Below, in pieces: positions 14,751 through 22,683 of a DNA stretch of 43,753 bases (the first letter of the stretch is position 1; every line of letters starts with the position of its first letter). The translations under genes were made by a program, and so were the position numbers. This DNA is from a virus: IMG/VR virus record IMGVR_UViG_3300024255_000051, positions 1-43,753 of that record. One strand, written 5' to 3'. The notes beneath the pieces were generated by a model. That model made no database searches, had not been told where the DNA came from, and saw only the letters and a program-made list of their open reading frames with translations.

Positions 14751-17006
14751 TTACACGCCTGCTAAGTTTTTCATACGTTCTAAGTTTTCGCTATCTACAA
14801 ACATATTATTTTTGCTTGCAAGTTCTCTTATACCTAGTATTACGCCATAAAGTGCTTCTACAGCTTGATTAGCCACCCTTCCGTTGTTTGGATCAGAATG
14901 CTCTACTTTTTTAGCAGCACCTCTTACAGTCATCATTTGATCAATACCTGATTTTAGTTGCGGTGTCATTTTAGCAGCATCAAACCCGTCTGTAATTTTT
15001 TCTAAATACTGATACAAATTCCAAGTATAGTTTGCATAATCATTTGCATAGTTTCCTTCATATGCTGCTTTATTTCCAGTTTCTATTTTTTTACCACTGC
15101 CTCTAAGTTTGCTTGCAACAGCCATGGCATCTTTCATATCGTAGATATAACTCATGTATCCGGCTGCTGCACCTTTGCCTTGACTTCCGCCTGGTCTAAG
15201 TTGTCCAAACTTTTGCATTGCAGTGCCTACTTTTCCTTCTTCTACATCATTATCTTTGTAGCCCATTACTTCTTTGATTTTGTTGTTTACTTGTTCTATG
15301 AACTGTTGTGCCGGCTTAATGTATTGTTCTCCATACTCTTTTTCTACCATAGTGAGTACTGCCGTTTCGCCTTTTGGAAATTGCCCATTTTCTCTATCAA
15401 AGTAACTTAAGATAAATTCACCTAACGGAATTTTTTGATCTTTTTCAAGTGTAATCTCATCACCGGCCGGACCATCAATCTTGTCGCCTTTTTTCTTGCC
15501 GTTCATTTTTGCTTGACGTACTTTGTGTGCATACGCATTGCCTTCATCGGTGTTATCTTCAACAAAGATTTCAATCATATCGTCGCCGTTGTTTAGACCA
15601 CCTTTTTTGATTTTTACATTGTTTTTGCCAAACTTTTCTATTGCATCTTTTGGACTCATTGAAGTTTGCTTCCAACGTTTTCCTTCTGCAAACTGACCCA
15701 TTAAAGATTCCATAGCTTCTTCATATGTGCTTTGATTTACAAGTCTATCAAAGTCAGCTTTACTATAGTTGTCTTTTGGATCAATACCGCGTGTTGCTCC
15801 TGGTGTGGTCGGTGATGCGCCAATTTGAATACCAGCATAAGAAGAAGGAACAATCACTTCATCTACACCAATTAATGATGCATCGTCGAGTCCGTTAACT
15901 TCGATCATGTCTCCTATAAAGTCTTGCATTCTTTCGCTTGGAACACTAAAGCGTCTGCCTAGCATAATAAGATCTTTTTCACCTGGGCGTACTTCAGTGC
16001 GTACATCGTCCTCTGTAAATATATCTTCAAATGTAAGCTCGTTAGCTTTTGTGCTTTCGCTTACTAACTTGTAGATATATGGAAATACATCTTTTAATTC
16101 TTCATTAAACTGTTTTACAGTCAATTGATCAATCCAGTTTTCTGCTACATCGCTTGGAACATCAATCGCTTCTTCAGCAACAAAATTTTCTATTGCTTCG
16201 GCGTATAAAGATGGTTTCTGTAAACTTTGTATAGTTTTTCTTACTGTTTTCATACGCTCGTTAACTGTACCTATGTGCTCGGCTAAACTTTCTGCCATTA
16301 CACTACTACGACCCATGTATGTTTTGAACTTGCGGAGATTTGAAAGTTCTTCACTCATGCTTGTAATATGTTTGCCAAAGTCGTCAAATGGATGACCACC
16401 TTCACTAACATGAACCGCCATTGCTCTTGCACCTGCAAGATGTTTGAAAGGATATTTAAATTTTTCACCTTCTGAGTTTTCAATAAAAATAGAACCAATT
16501 TTTTTCGTTCTTTTTTCATCTTCTGCTAGTGAGCCAACATGTTTGATTGCTAACTTTGCATTGCCAATTTTTTGAAAACTGGTCTTATGTGTTCCATACA
16601 TTTTAGATTCGGACATCGTTTTTTCTCCGCTACGATTTTTAGCTAGTGATTTATAATCTCTTCTTTGTAAACTTGACTTGTTAATATCTCTTACCTCAAA
16701 ATTTAGAAGTCGTTTTTTAGCAAACACTCTTAGTTCTTTTAGAAAACTGTACCAACTATCTTTTTGAAAGTTGCTTACACCTTCGCCAAAATTGTTACTA
16801 AACATAACAACTAAGCCTTCTTCTTCATCTAAGCTAACGCTTACATTTCCAATTTGTTCATCGTTTTCGCTATACATAAAATCAAAATATCTTGCTGTCT
16901 CTGGTTCGTTTGTCACATCGGCTTCTTCGTTGCCTATAGTCACATCACTAAAACGGCTACGTATTTGATTAAAGAGTTCTTTTGCTATTTTATTCAAGTT
17001 TTTCAT
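14751..17006 (-). CDS. Large virion structural protein (marine T4-like type)
   Basis: 751 residues. I recognise the style of the N-terminus (KNLNKIAKELFNQIRSRF, then cold-acidic EEADVTNEPETARYFDF, RRDYKSLAKN and YPFKHLAGARAMAVHVSEGGHPFDDFG) from a large structural protein conserved in marine T4-like phages. There are no enzymatic motifs. The sequence is acidic/charged, largely helical, with a flexible segment at 545-590. A GATAAATA octamer lies seven bases before the ATG, so it heads a late unit with the 125-residue protein, whose ATG follows directly. The exact place in the virion (capsid interior or neck) is not known to me. Confidence 0.8.
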   Translation of the reverse strand: MKNLNKIAKELFNQIRSRFSDVTIGNEEADVTNEPETARYFDFMYSENDEQIGNVSVSLDEEEGLVVMFSNNFGEGVSNFQKDSWYSFLKELRVFAKKRLLNFEVRDINKSSLQRRDYKSLAKNRSGEKTMSESKMYGTHKTSFQKIGNAKLAIKHVGSLAEDEKRTKKIGSIFIENSEGEKFKYPFKHLAGARAMAVHVSEGGHPFDDFGKHITSMSEELSNLRKFKTYMGRSSVMAESLAEHIGTVNERMKTVRKTIQSLQKPSLYAEAIENFVAEEAIDVPSDVAENWIDQLTVKQFNEELKDVFPYIYKLVSESTKANELTFEDIFTEDDVRTEVRPGEKDLIMLGRRFSVPSERMQDFIGDMIEVNGLDDASLIGVDEVIVPSSYAGIQIGASPTTPGATRGIDPKDNYSKADFDRLVNQSTYEEAMESLMGQFAEGKRWKQTSMSPKDAIEKFGKNNVKIKKGGLNNGDDMIEIFVEDNTDEGNAYAHKVRQAKMNGKKKGDKIDGPAGDEITLEKDQKIPLGEFILSYFDRENGQFPKGETAVLTMVEKEYGEQYIKPAQQFIEQVNNKIKEVMGYKDNDVEEGKVGTAMQKFGQLRPGGSQGKGAAAGYMSYIYDMKDAMAVASKLRGSGKKIETGNKAAYEGNYANDYANYTWNLYQYLEKITDGFDAAKMTPQLKSGIDQMMTVRGAAKKVEHSDPNNGRVANQAVEALYGVILGIRELASKNNMFVDSENLERMKNLAGV

Positions 17007-17013
17007 TATAAAG

Positions 17014-17021
17014 TATTTATC
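17014..17021 (-). promoter_or_regulatory. Late promoter GATAAATA
   Basis: Octamer read leftwards, seven bases before the ATG at 17006 (CTTTATA between). It overlaps the last codons of gene 17. Confidence 0.65.
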
Positions 17022-18600
17022 AATAGTTACTGCTTACAAAGATCGGCATTGGCATTTCGTAGTCCTCTTCGTGGTCAATTTGACTAAAAGTGTTATAAAC
17101 TGTGACATCCCAATCTTTCATTACGCTCATCATTCGTAAAGTTAAAAGTGTTGCACTAATTAAATCATCAGATTTTCCTGATTTAGCTTGGAAACTACTA
17201 CCGGCAGCAACAAAGTTTTTTAGTTCTGTAAGCAAGGGTTTACTACGAACAATAAACTTATCATTCTCTATCATAGTCTTAAGCCTAGCACATGCAGTAG
17301 TTTTGCTACTGTGTGTAGTGTTAAATCCTTTTCTAAATTTACGAACATGTCCTTTTTTCATAGGTTCGCTTATAAACAATCCTGGTATGTTTTCTTCTCC
17401 AAAATCATTTATTACTAGCAAACATGCTTCACCGATACCATTGTTTTCTACACTCCAATATATATTGTTATCTGTTTTACATTCTGTAGAGATATAGGCA
17501 CAAATATCTTTTAGCACTCTAACTTGTCCGGGTATAGCAGTAAGGTTGTGTTGCCATTCACCTACTTGTTCGTATGTAGGAAGTTCGACAATTTGTATTG
17601 CAGCATTGTCTCCGCCTGTACCCATACTAGGATCTAATCCAATAACATAACTCTTAGCTGGGTCTATTTTTTTATACCAACGAACTTGTCCCATGTTGAT
17701 AATTGGATTTATACCCTCCATTACACTCAACTTCAAACTATTAATTAATGTTTCATCGAATATTAAAAACTCACAGCCGTATTCTCTACGAAATTTTTCT
17801 TCACCTATGCGACCAATTTCTTCAGCTTTCCATGCTTCGTCTCTATCCGGGTGTTCGTCCCATTGTGCAATAAAACTATGAAATCCATTAATACCAACTT
17901 CGCTTTCATTACCGTACTCGTCAAACTTATCTTCTGCTTGTTTCCAAATAGTAGCAAATGTATCTTCGTCCGAGTTAGGTGTACTAGTAATAATAGCACG
18001 ACCACCTGTTGCTAGTGTAGGTGATATTGATGTCCAAAACTCTTCTGCAATGTTGGGTTGAACAAATGCAAACTCGTCACAGTATAGTAGCGAGATAGAT
18101 AAACCACGACCAGTAGTGCCTGTAGTTGTTTGACTAATAATACGTGAACCATTTTCAAACTCAATACTACCTTTGTTATAACTTGTAACACCTGCACGTA
18201 TATGATCAGGGCAAAGCTCGTATACATATCGTATACGCTGCATAATTTCCTGTGCACCTGTGTACTTGTGTGCTGCAATAAGTATAGTTTGATCTGAAAT
18301 AAACATAGCATACCAAGCAAGGTAGATACTAGCACATGTGGTCTTGCCTGTTTGTCTAGGCATCATATTAATGTTGAAGCGATAGTTATGATAACTGTGC
18401 ATTAACCCTAATTGATAATCAAACGGATCAAACAACAACTTACCTTGTACAGGATGCTGTATGTGGGCAAAGTTTTTTGCAAAATGCAAGTAACCTGTAT
18501 CAGGATCCATGCATTTCATTAAATCTTCAATTTGTGTTTCTGTGTACGTTTCTTGCTTGTTAGCTTTTTTAGTTAATACACCATCTAAACTTTTTGACAT
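17020..18600 (-). CDS. 17: Terminase large subunit gp17
   Basis: 526 residues (T4 gp17 610). ATPase domain: adenine-binding DPFDYQ near 58-63, Walker A MPRQTGKTT at 80-88, Walker B LLYCDEFAFV at 171-180 with Asp-Glu at 175-176, coupling motif STPNS at 206-210. Nuclease domain: Asp323 in VIGLDPSMGTGGDN, an acid in YWSVENNGIGEA, and a late KSDDLI. It packages DNA into the prohead and cuts headful lengths. The small subunit is not directly adjacent: three genes lie between them, two of them internal-protein-like and one sulfotransferase-like, plus another sulfotransferase. A GATAAGTA octamer stands five bases before the ATG, predicting a leaderless message. Confidence 0.96.
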   Translation of the reverse strand: MSKSLDGVLTKKANKQETYTETQIEDLMKCMDPDTGYLHFAKNFAHIQHPVQGKLLFDPFDYQLGLMHSYHNYRFNINMMPRQTGKTTCASIYLAWYAMFISDQTILIAAHKYTGAQEIMQRIRYVYELCPDHIRAGVTSYNKGSIEFENGSRIISQTTTGTTGRGLSISLLYCDEFAFVQPNIAEEFWTSISPTLATGGRAIITSTPNSDEDTFATIWKQAEDKFDEYGNESEVGINGFHSFIAQWDEHPDRDEAWKAEEIGRIGEEKFRREYGCEFLIFDETLINSLKLSVMEGINPIINMGQVRWYKKIDPAKSYVIGLDPSMGTGGDNAAIQIVELPTYEQVGEWQHNLTAIPGQVRVLKDICAYISTECKTDNNIYWSVENNGIGEACLLVINDFGEENIPGLFISEPMKKGHVRKFRKGFNTTHSSKTTACARLKTMIENDKFIVRSKPLLTELKNFVAAGSSFQAKSGKSDDLISATLLTLRMMSVMKDWDVTVYNTFSQIDHEEDYEMPMPIFVSSNY

Positions 18601-18605
18601 AATAA

Positions 18606-18613
18606 TACTTATC
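18606..18613 (-). promoter_or_regulatory. Late promoter GATAAGTA, leaderless spacing
   Basis: Octamer read leftwards, then TTATT and the gene 17 ATG at 18600 (five-base gap). It overlaps the stop of the upstream sulfotransferase-like gene. Confidence 0.65.
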
Positions 18614-19209
18614 TAACTTAATCTTGTCCAATTAATATATTGTTTTTTTAATTCAGTATAATTTGTAACATATTTTTGTTTATTGTAAGGACTCTTTTGT
18701 ACACCCATAGTAAATTTTGATGTCCTACTAGTGGGTTCATTCCAATGTAATTTAGGTGCCAAATAATTATGAGATAAATCTTCTTGGTGTATTCTCATAG
18801 TTTTGTGCCAAAAATATGTTGCAGCAACTATTGAATCTTTTTGTGTTTTATTTCTTCTACCACGATGTTTTTCTTGAACTTGTTCAAAATCAATTGTAAT
18901 ATTCTTAGGATAAGGAATATTGTATGCACCCCAATTGCCTGTGTTTTCTGCAATGATAGCACTAATTATACCATCAAACTTATCTTGTCTATCACTAAGT
19001 ATTAACACCCATTTACTTGGAAACAAAGGAACAAACTCATAATGATCGTGTATTACAACAGGTAGTTTTTCTACTACGGATACTTGATGTAAACGTTCGT
19101 AAAAGTTATCAGTGTGTGTAGAAATATATATACAACCCTGATGCTTTGCTATCCATTGTGCAATAAAAATGCTGCCTGTTCGGCCAGGAGACTTTACTAA
19201 GTAATTCAT
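18613..19209 (-). CDS. Sulfotransferase-like P-loop protein next to gene 17
   Basis: 198 residues from the ATG at 19209. A TTG start five codons upstream is in frame but lies inside the terminator U-run and promoter, so the ATG is preferred. NYLVKSPGRTGSIFIAQWIA looks like a 5'-phosphosulfate loop, and WVLILSDRQDKFDGIISAII like the 3'-phosphate element with a Ser-x-Arg motif; FWHKTMRIHQEDL follows. This layout fits a diverged sulfotransferase; a generic P-loop kinase is the alternative. It is flanked by a strong terminator upstream and the gene 17 promoter downstream, so it behaves as an independent cargo gene. Confidence 0.65.
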   Translation of the reverse strand: MNYLVKSPGRTGSIFIAQWIAKHQGCIYISTHTDNFYERLHQVSVVEKLPVVIHDHYEFVPLFPSKWVLILSDRQDKFDGIISAIIAENTGNWGAYNIPYPKNITIDFEQVQEKHRGRRNKTQKDSIVAATYFWHKTMRIHQEDLSHNYLAPKLHWNEPTSRTSKFTMGVQKSPYNKQKYVTNYTELKKQYINWTRLS

Positions 19210-19213
19210 GCTG

Positions 19214-19221
19214 TATTTAAT
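19214..19221 (-). promoter_or_regulatory. Late promoter ATTAAATA, leaderless spacing
   Basis: Octamer read leftwards, then CAGC and the ATG at 19209 (four-base gap). It follows directly on the U-run of the terminator at 19223-19248. Confidence 0.6.
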
Positions 19222-19222
19222 C

Positions 19223-19248
19223 AAAAAAATAGCGCCCTTAGGCGCTAT
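19223..19248 (-). terminator. Rho-independent terminator
   Basis: Perfect eight-pair stem ATAGCGCC/GGCGCTAT with a four-base loop, followed leftwards by seven T. It ends the unit holding gene 16 and the two internal proteins. Confidence 0.9.
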
Positions 19249-19269
19249 TGAGTTCTGGGGGGAATTGGT

Positions 19270-19635
19270 TTACTTTTTCTTTTCTTCTAGTGCTGCACTT
19301 AACTTAGCACGTAGTTCATCTTCTAACGCCATTGGATTATCGCCGCCTGCTGCTGGAGGATGTGATGTTTTTGATTTATTCAAATCATTCGAAGGCGGAT
19401 TAGCATCAAAATCTGCAACATCTTCATCCGGTGAATTGTCCCAATTCTCGTCTGCCATTAGTTCAATACTTCTAGCAAGATCTCCGTTACGATTGCCACA
19501 TGAACTACCAAAATTTGGATTTATGTCACCTGCGTCTACTTCTTTTGCATCGGTAGCACCTGCTAGTTTCATCATTCGTAATAACGATTCAGGGTCTCCG
19601 GTAATAGTAATTTCTTCATTTATTGATTCTGTCAT
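19270..19635 (-). CDS. Nested C-terminal product by internal start
   Basis: An in-frame ATG at codon 195 of the 315-residue gene is preceded by GAGGAGACTAAC, a strong Shine-Dalgarno site at ideal spacing. The two Glu codons that form it are GAG although GAA predominates in this genome. The product, 121 residues starting MTESINEEITITG, corresponds exactly to the acidic internal-protein module without the peptidoglycan-binding part. Two products from one gene are inferred, not shown. Confidence 0.5.
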   Translation of the reverse strand: MTESINEEITITGDPESLLRMMKLAGATDAKEVDAGDINPNFGSSCGNRNGDLARSIELMADENWDNSPDEDVADFDANPPSNDLNKSKTSHPPAAGGDNPMALEDELRAKLSAALEEKKK

Positions 19636-20217
19636 GTTAGTCTCCTCAATACTGTCAAGTAATCCTGCTTGTCTCTGACTTAGTTGGCTTGGACCACCGG
19701 TTGTTGTTCCTGGAGCAATACCGCCGTTACGTGGTGCTGGTCTTGGATTTGGTGCTGGTGTATTTCCTGATTGAGCCATTCTGCGTATTTTTTCAATTGT
19801 ATTTGGCCCAACAATACCGTCTACTTTTATTCCTGAATTTTGTTGAAATGTTCTAACAGCACGTTCAGTTTTAGGACCAAAATTTCCGTCTATATCCGCA
19901 CCTTGAAATCCTAAGTATGTTTGCAGTTCTTTTACCATATCTCCGGTTCTAATTATTCTACCGTTTTTCAGTATACCAGTTGGACGTTGAGGTTGTCCTT
20001 GTTGATTAACTGCGTTAGATGCACCGGGCGCTTGTTGTTCTGCTGCTCCAGCGGCTGCTTCTGCTGCTCTTCTAGCTTTTTCTCTATCATACCCTGCTTT
20101 TGCAAAAATTCCAAACAAAAATGCTAATAATGGTGCAACTTCATTTAGTTGCTGTTTTTCTTCATTTATCATTTTTTGTTCTTCGTTTATAATTTCTATT
20201 TCTTGATCTGTTAACAT
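19270..20217 (-). CDS. Virion protein with peptidoglycan-binding domain and internal-protein C-terminus
   Basis: 315 residues in three parts. Residues 1-60 hold a run of Glu-rich helix ending QQLNEVAPLLAFLFGIFAKAG, with LNE as a possible prohead-protease site before a hydrophobic helix. Residues 92-148 are a PG_binding_1 domain: MVKELQTYLGF, IDGNFGPKTERAVRTFQ, VDGIVGPNTIEKI. Residues 195-315 (MTESINEEITITGDPESLLRMMKLAG, then ENWDNSPDED and GGDNPMALEDELRAKLSAALEEKK) match a family of acidic virion proteins of marine T4-like phages. An internal start at 19635 may make this last part separately. The next gene upstream ends two bases before this ATG. Confidence 0.82.
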   Translation of the reverse strand: MLTDQEIEIINEEQKMINEEKQQLNEVAPLLAFLFGIFAKAGYDREKARRAAEAAAGAAEQQAPGASNAVNQQGQPQRPTGILKNGRIIRTGDMVKELQTYLGFQGADIDGNFGPKTERAVRTFQQNSGIKVDGIVGPNTIEKIRRMAQSGNTPAPNPRPAPRNGGIAPGTTTGGPSQLSQRQAGLLDSIEETNMTESINEEITITGDPESLLRMMKLAGATDAKEVDAGDINPNFGSSCGNRNGDLARSIELMADENWDNSPDEDVADFDANPPSNDLNKSKTSHPPAAGGDNPMALEDELRAKLSAALEEKKK

Positions 20218-20218
20218 T

Positions 20219-20776
20219 TTAACTTCCTATCGGACTTTTAGTGTTTGTAGAGTCACCGATATCTTTACTTTCTCCTTGCGGAGTATTAGCAGTAGGATCT
20301 TCTTTTCTTTCTCTACGTGCAGTTTCTAGTTCTTTGAGCAAGTCCATTACTCTTGAACCTCCGACATCTTCTTGTGCGCTTTCGCCACCCATGTCTTCTT
20401 GTGTAAGTTTTGCTACATATTCGTCATCTTCTTTTTCTTCTTGATAAAGTTCTTGTGGCTCATTAGGATTGCGAACAATAACTTTGCCTTTTTCTACTCC
20501 GCAACTCTGTTCTAAGTATGTTTCTAAAACTTGCACAGTAGTTGGATATTGTAGTTCGATTTCATAGTAGGTAACATCTACGTTTTCCAATCTTGGAAAA
20601 TCTAACGGGCGTTTTTGAATTGGTGTTTTCTTTCCCGGAGTCATATTTATTACACCATATTTTTCTAACATGGTTTCTAATCTATTGTCAAACCCTTCGG
20701 GCAATTCCCCTGCAACACCCACTTTAAATGGATAGGTTTTTTTAGATTCAGTCAAGTGTTCTGCAAAACTTTTCAT
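20219..20776 (-). CDS. Putative internal virion protein with capsid-targeting-like N-terminus
   Basis: 185 residues. The start MKSFAEHLTESKK strongly resembles the T4 internal-protein targeting peptide (MKTYQEFIAE type), with LTE before Ser as a possible gp21 cleavage site. The rest (FKVGVAGELPEGFDNRLETMLEKYG, MTPGKKTPIQKRPLDFPRL, VTYYEIELQYPTTVQVLETYL) is a pattern I associate with a conserved virion protein of marine T4-like phages. The C-terminal 60 residues are acidic and disordered. Promoter GATAAATA lies 24 bases upstream with an AGGAT ribosome site. It precedes the peptidoglycan-binding gene by one base. Confidence 0.78.
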   Translation of the reverse strand: MKSFAEHLTESKKTYPFKVGVAGELPEGFDNRLETMLEKYGVINMTPGKKTPIQKRPLDFPRLENVDVTYYEIELQYPTTVQVLETYLEQSCGVEKGKVIVRNPNEPQELYQEEKEDDEYVAKLTQEDMGGESAQEDVGGSRVMDLLKELETARRERKEDPTANTPQGESKDIGDSTNTKSPIGS

Positions 20777-20800
20777 TATTGTATCCTAAATTCTATATTG

Positions 20801-20808
20801 TATTTATC
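20801..20808 (-). promoter_or_regulatory. Late promoter GATAAATA, with leader
   Basis: Octamer read leftwards 24 bases before the ATG at 20776; an AGGAT ribosome site lies between. Long-leader class. Confidence 0.75.
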
Positions 20809-20809
20809 A

Positions 20810-21388
20810 TTAAAAAGTATATTTAAAAATTTCAAGTTCTTTGGCATAATCTTTTTTTACTTTAGAAATTAACCTATTCGTGTACATGTCTTTATATCGT
20901 TTATAAGGTGTGTTGTTCAAAAAAGGCAACGGATCATTACAATTGGTTAACCATTGAATATATCTAAAATTACTAGCCAGTCTTTCAAATTTTATTATAT
21001 GATCACAATCACGACTATATTGTATTTGTGTAAAATAATGTCCTTTATCAATTTGTCTATCATACCAATATTCAAAATCTTGTTCAAATACATGAGTGCG
21101 GGTTTTTAATATTTCCCAGTCATCCTTATAATCCAACGATTGTAATTTAAAATAATGTCTATCTTTCTGAAATTTATAATGACTAAACAATCTATCAAAT
21201 GTATTTCTTACTACACAAAACTTCCATCCAAAGTTTTTATATCCTTGTGCAGTTGCTTCTTCTAATGTTATATGCCAGTTATTAACATTTGTATGTTTTT
21301 TAAAATTTGTTTTGATCCATGTTCTAACACTTGTACCTCCAGTTTTTCGAATATGTACAAATGTAAACTTGTTTTCAACTATCACCAT
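20810..21388 (-). CDS. Sulfotransferase-like protein beside gene 16
   Basis: 192 residues. FTFVHIRKTGGTSVRTWI (about 8-25) is the 5'-phosphosulfate loop and FCVVRNTFDRLFSHYKF (about 57-73) the 3'-phosphate element, a good match to the same family as the gene at 8075. It starts inside the last codons of gene 16 (14-base overlap), so it is coupled to packaging-gene translation. It has no extra domain and no signal peptide. In T4 this interval carries no such gene; it looks like an inserted cargo gene. The acceptor is unknown. Confidence 0.82.
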   Translation of the reverse strand: MVIVENKFTFVHIRKTGGTSVRTWIKTNFKKHTNVNNWHITLEEATAQGYKNFGWKFCVVRNTFDRLFSHYKFQKDRHYFKLQSLDYKDDWEILKTRTHVFEQDFEYWYDRQIDKGHYFTQIQYSRDCDHIIKFERLASNFRYIQWLTNCNDPLPFLNNTPYKRYKDMYTNRLISKVKKDYAKELEIFKYTF

Positions 21389-21860
21389 CCGTGTTTAAGC
21401 CTTTTAGCTTTTGTAACAAACTGTTACGATCTGTTACTACATATCCGTCACCGTTTACTATGTCGCCGGTACCTGGTCCACTATCTTTATCCATCTTTTC
21501 TTTTTTAAGTTGTAATTCGACCATTTTTAATTTTTTATCTAATTTTGCTACTTTTGCATCTAGATTAGTTTTTAACATAGTTCCAGCAACTTCAAATACA
21601 CGACCAGCATATCTGCCTTCTACATTCATTCCTAAATCCATTAGATCGTCGTATGCTTCCATGGCTTTTTCTGCTACTTCGTTTAACTCTTTATCTGCCA
21701 TATCTCCGAGGCCCTTGACAGCTGGTAATGCACCTGCAATTTTGTCAAACTCTTCTATATCTCTAAATGTATCTTGCTGTTCAATAATTGCTGTTTCTTT
21801 TTTTGAAGCCTTAGGCTTTGTATCAGCAACATTTAATAATTCTTCTAGTTTTTTGGTCAT
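21375..21860 (-). CDS. 16: Terminase small subunit gp16
   Basis: 161 residues, against 164 for T4 gp16. It has the same three-part layout: a short acidic N-terminal region (KKLEELLNVADTKPK), a long central coiled-coil/oligomerisation helix pair (YAGRVFEVAGTMLKTNLDAKVAKLDKKLKMVELQLKKEK), and a C-terminal tail with NSLLQKLKGL. gp16 forms rings that recognise DNA and stimulate gp17. Sequence motifs are few, so the call rests on length, helix pattern and position between gene 4 and gene 17. Promoter GATAAATA is 26 bases upstream. Confidence 0.78.
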   Translation of the reverse strand: MTKKLEELLNVADTKPKASKKETAIIEQQDTFRDIEEFDKIAGALPAVKGLGDMADKELNEVAEKAMEAYDDLMDLGMNVEGRYAGRVFEVAGTMLKTNLDAKVAKLDKKLKMVELQLKKEKMDKDSGPGTGDIVNGDGYVVTDRNSLLQKLKGLNTDGDS

Positions 21861-21886
21861 AATATTATTCCATTATATGCTAGTAT

Positions 21887-21894
21887 TATTTATC
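21887..21894 (-). promoter_or_regulatory. Late promoter GATAAATA, with leader
   Basis: Octamer read leftwards, 26 bases before the gene 16 ATG and overlapping the gene 4 stop. Confidence 0.65.
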
Positions 21895-22327
21895 TACGTT
21901 TGCCTTTGTGAAAAATATCACCCTCGTTTATAATACGAAATGCTATGCCTTTTTGTTTACACCAAGCTCTAGCGGCTGCCCATTTTGCTTGGTTAACAAC
22001 ATAGTGAGCTTGATTAGCACGGCTGCGTCCTAACTGTTCTCTGTGTGTTTGATTAGCAGGCTTTACTTCGATAAGTTCTACTTTTTCTTTGCTAGTTTTA
22101 TCGGTGTAAACAATAAAAAAATCAGGAACGTAAATTGTAAATTTTCCACTAAGTGGATTTCTATAAGGTATCTTGATAGATTCACTTGCCCATTTACTAA
22201 TGCTAGGATTAGTATCACAAAATTTCATAAACATGAATTCCCAACTACTTCTGTATGTAGGTGTTCTGCCTCCTACATATTTGTCAGGATTTTTTAGTGC
22301 ATACTTTCCCTGAGCAAATCGAGGCAT
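21890..22327 (-). CDS. 4: Head completion protein gp4-like
   Basis: 145 residues (T4 gp4 150). RSSWEFMFMKFCDTNPSISKWASESIKIPY, then YVPDFFIVYTDK and VELIEVKPANQ: this PD-(D/E)xK-type arrangement (Glu in the first helix, PDF, ELIEVKP) is the hallmark of the gp4/TnsA-N-like nuclease fold. In T4 gp4 completes DNA-filled heads. Its ATG touches the stop of the 118-residue gene. Confidence 0.88.
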   Translation of the reverse strand: MPRFAQGKYALKNPDKYVGGRTPTYRSSWEFMFMKFCDTNPSISKWASESIKIPYRNPLSGKFTIYVPDFFIVYTDKTSKEKVELIEVKPANQTHREQLGRSRANQAHYVVNQAKWAAARAWCKQKGIAFRIINEGDIFHKGKRR

Positions 22328-22683
22328 TAGTATACCACATTTCTAGCTTCTATAGTTGTTGTTTCTATAACACTTTTTATTCCTAATAAACTTGAAGCAC
22401 TACGATTACTGTTAAGTATTTTTGCAACTATACCGCTTAACTGAACTTTATCAAATACTTTTAATGTATCTAATACTTTAAATATATCAACTTTATCTTT
22501 TATAGATTGTTCTATTAATATAGCACTTATACTTAGAGCAGACTGTTCTTCAAATCCTCTAGCTTTAAAAAATCCAACAGTTGCATCTACTTTATTTGCA
22601 CTAACTTCAATTTGTTTGTTAAAATAATTATCAAAAAAGATTTGTGTTTTATCTTTTTGTTTTATGTTTTCTACACTACTCAT
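22327..22683 (-). CDS. Conserved small virion-gene-cluster protein of unknown function
   Basis: 118 residues, all-helical in appearance: TQIFFDNYFNKQIEVSANKVDATVGFFKARGFEEQSA, then DVFKVLDTL-like DIFKVLDTLKVFDKVQLSGIVAKILNSNRSASSLLG. I recall similar small proteins beside the gene 4 homologue in marine T4-like phages, none with a proven role. It overlaps the tail-tube-like gene upstream (ATGA type) and gene 4 downstream by one base. A baseplate or completion role is possible. Confidence 0.75.
   Translation of the reverse strand: MSSVENIKQKDKTQIFFDNYFNKQIEVSANKVDATVGFFKARGFEEQSALSISAILIEQSIKDKVDIFKVLDTLKVFDKVQLSGIVAKILNSNRSASSLLGIKSVIETTTIEARNVVY

Noticed and set aside
19210-19224. TTG start adding five residues to the sulfotransferase-like protein
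   Set aside because: It falls in the terminator U-run and promoter octamer; the ATG at 19209 has the same octamer spacing as other genes.
21391-21933. 180-codon plus-strand open frame opposite gene 16
   Set aside because: Composition (Ser, Phe, Ile) is that of a reverse-complement shadow, and gp16 on the minus strand has promoter, length and context.
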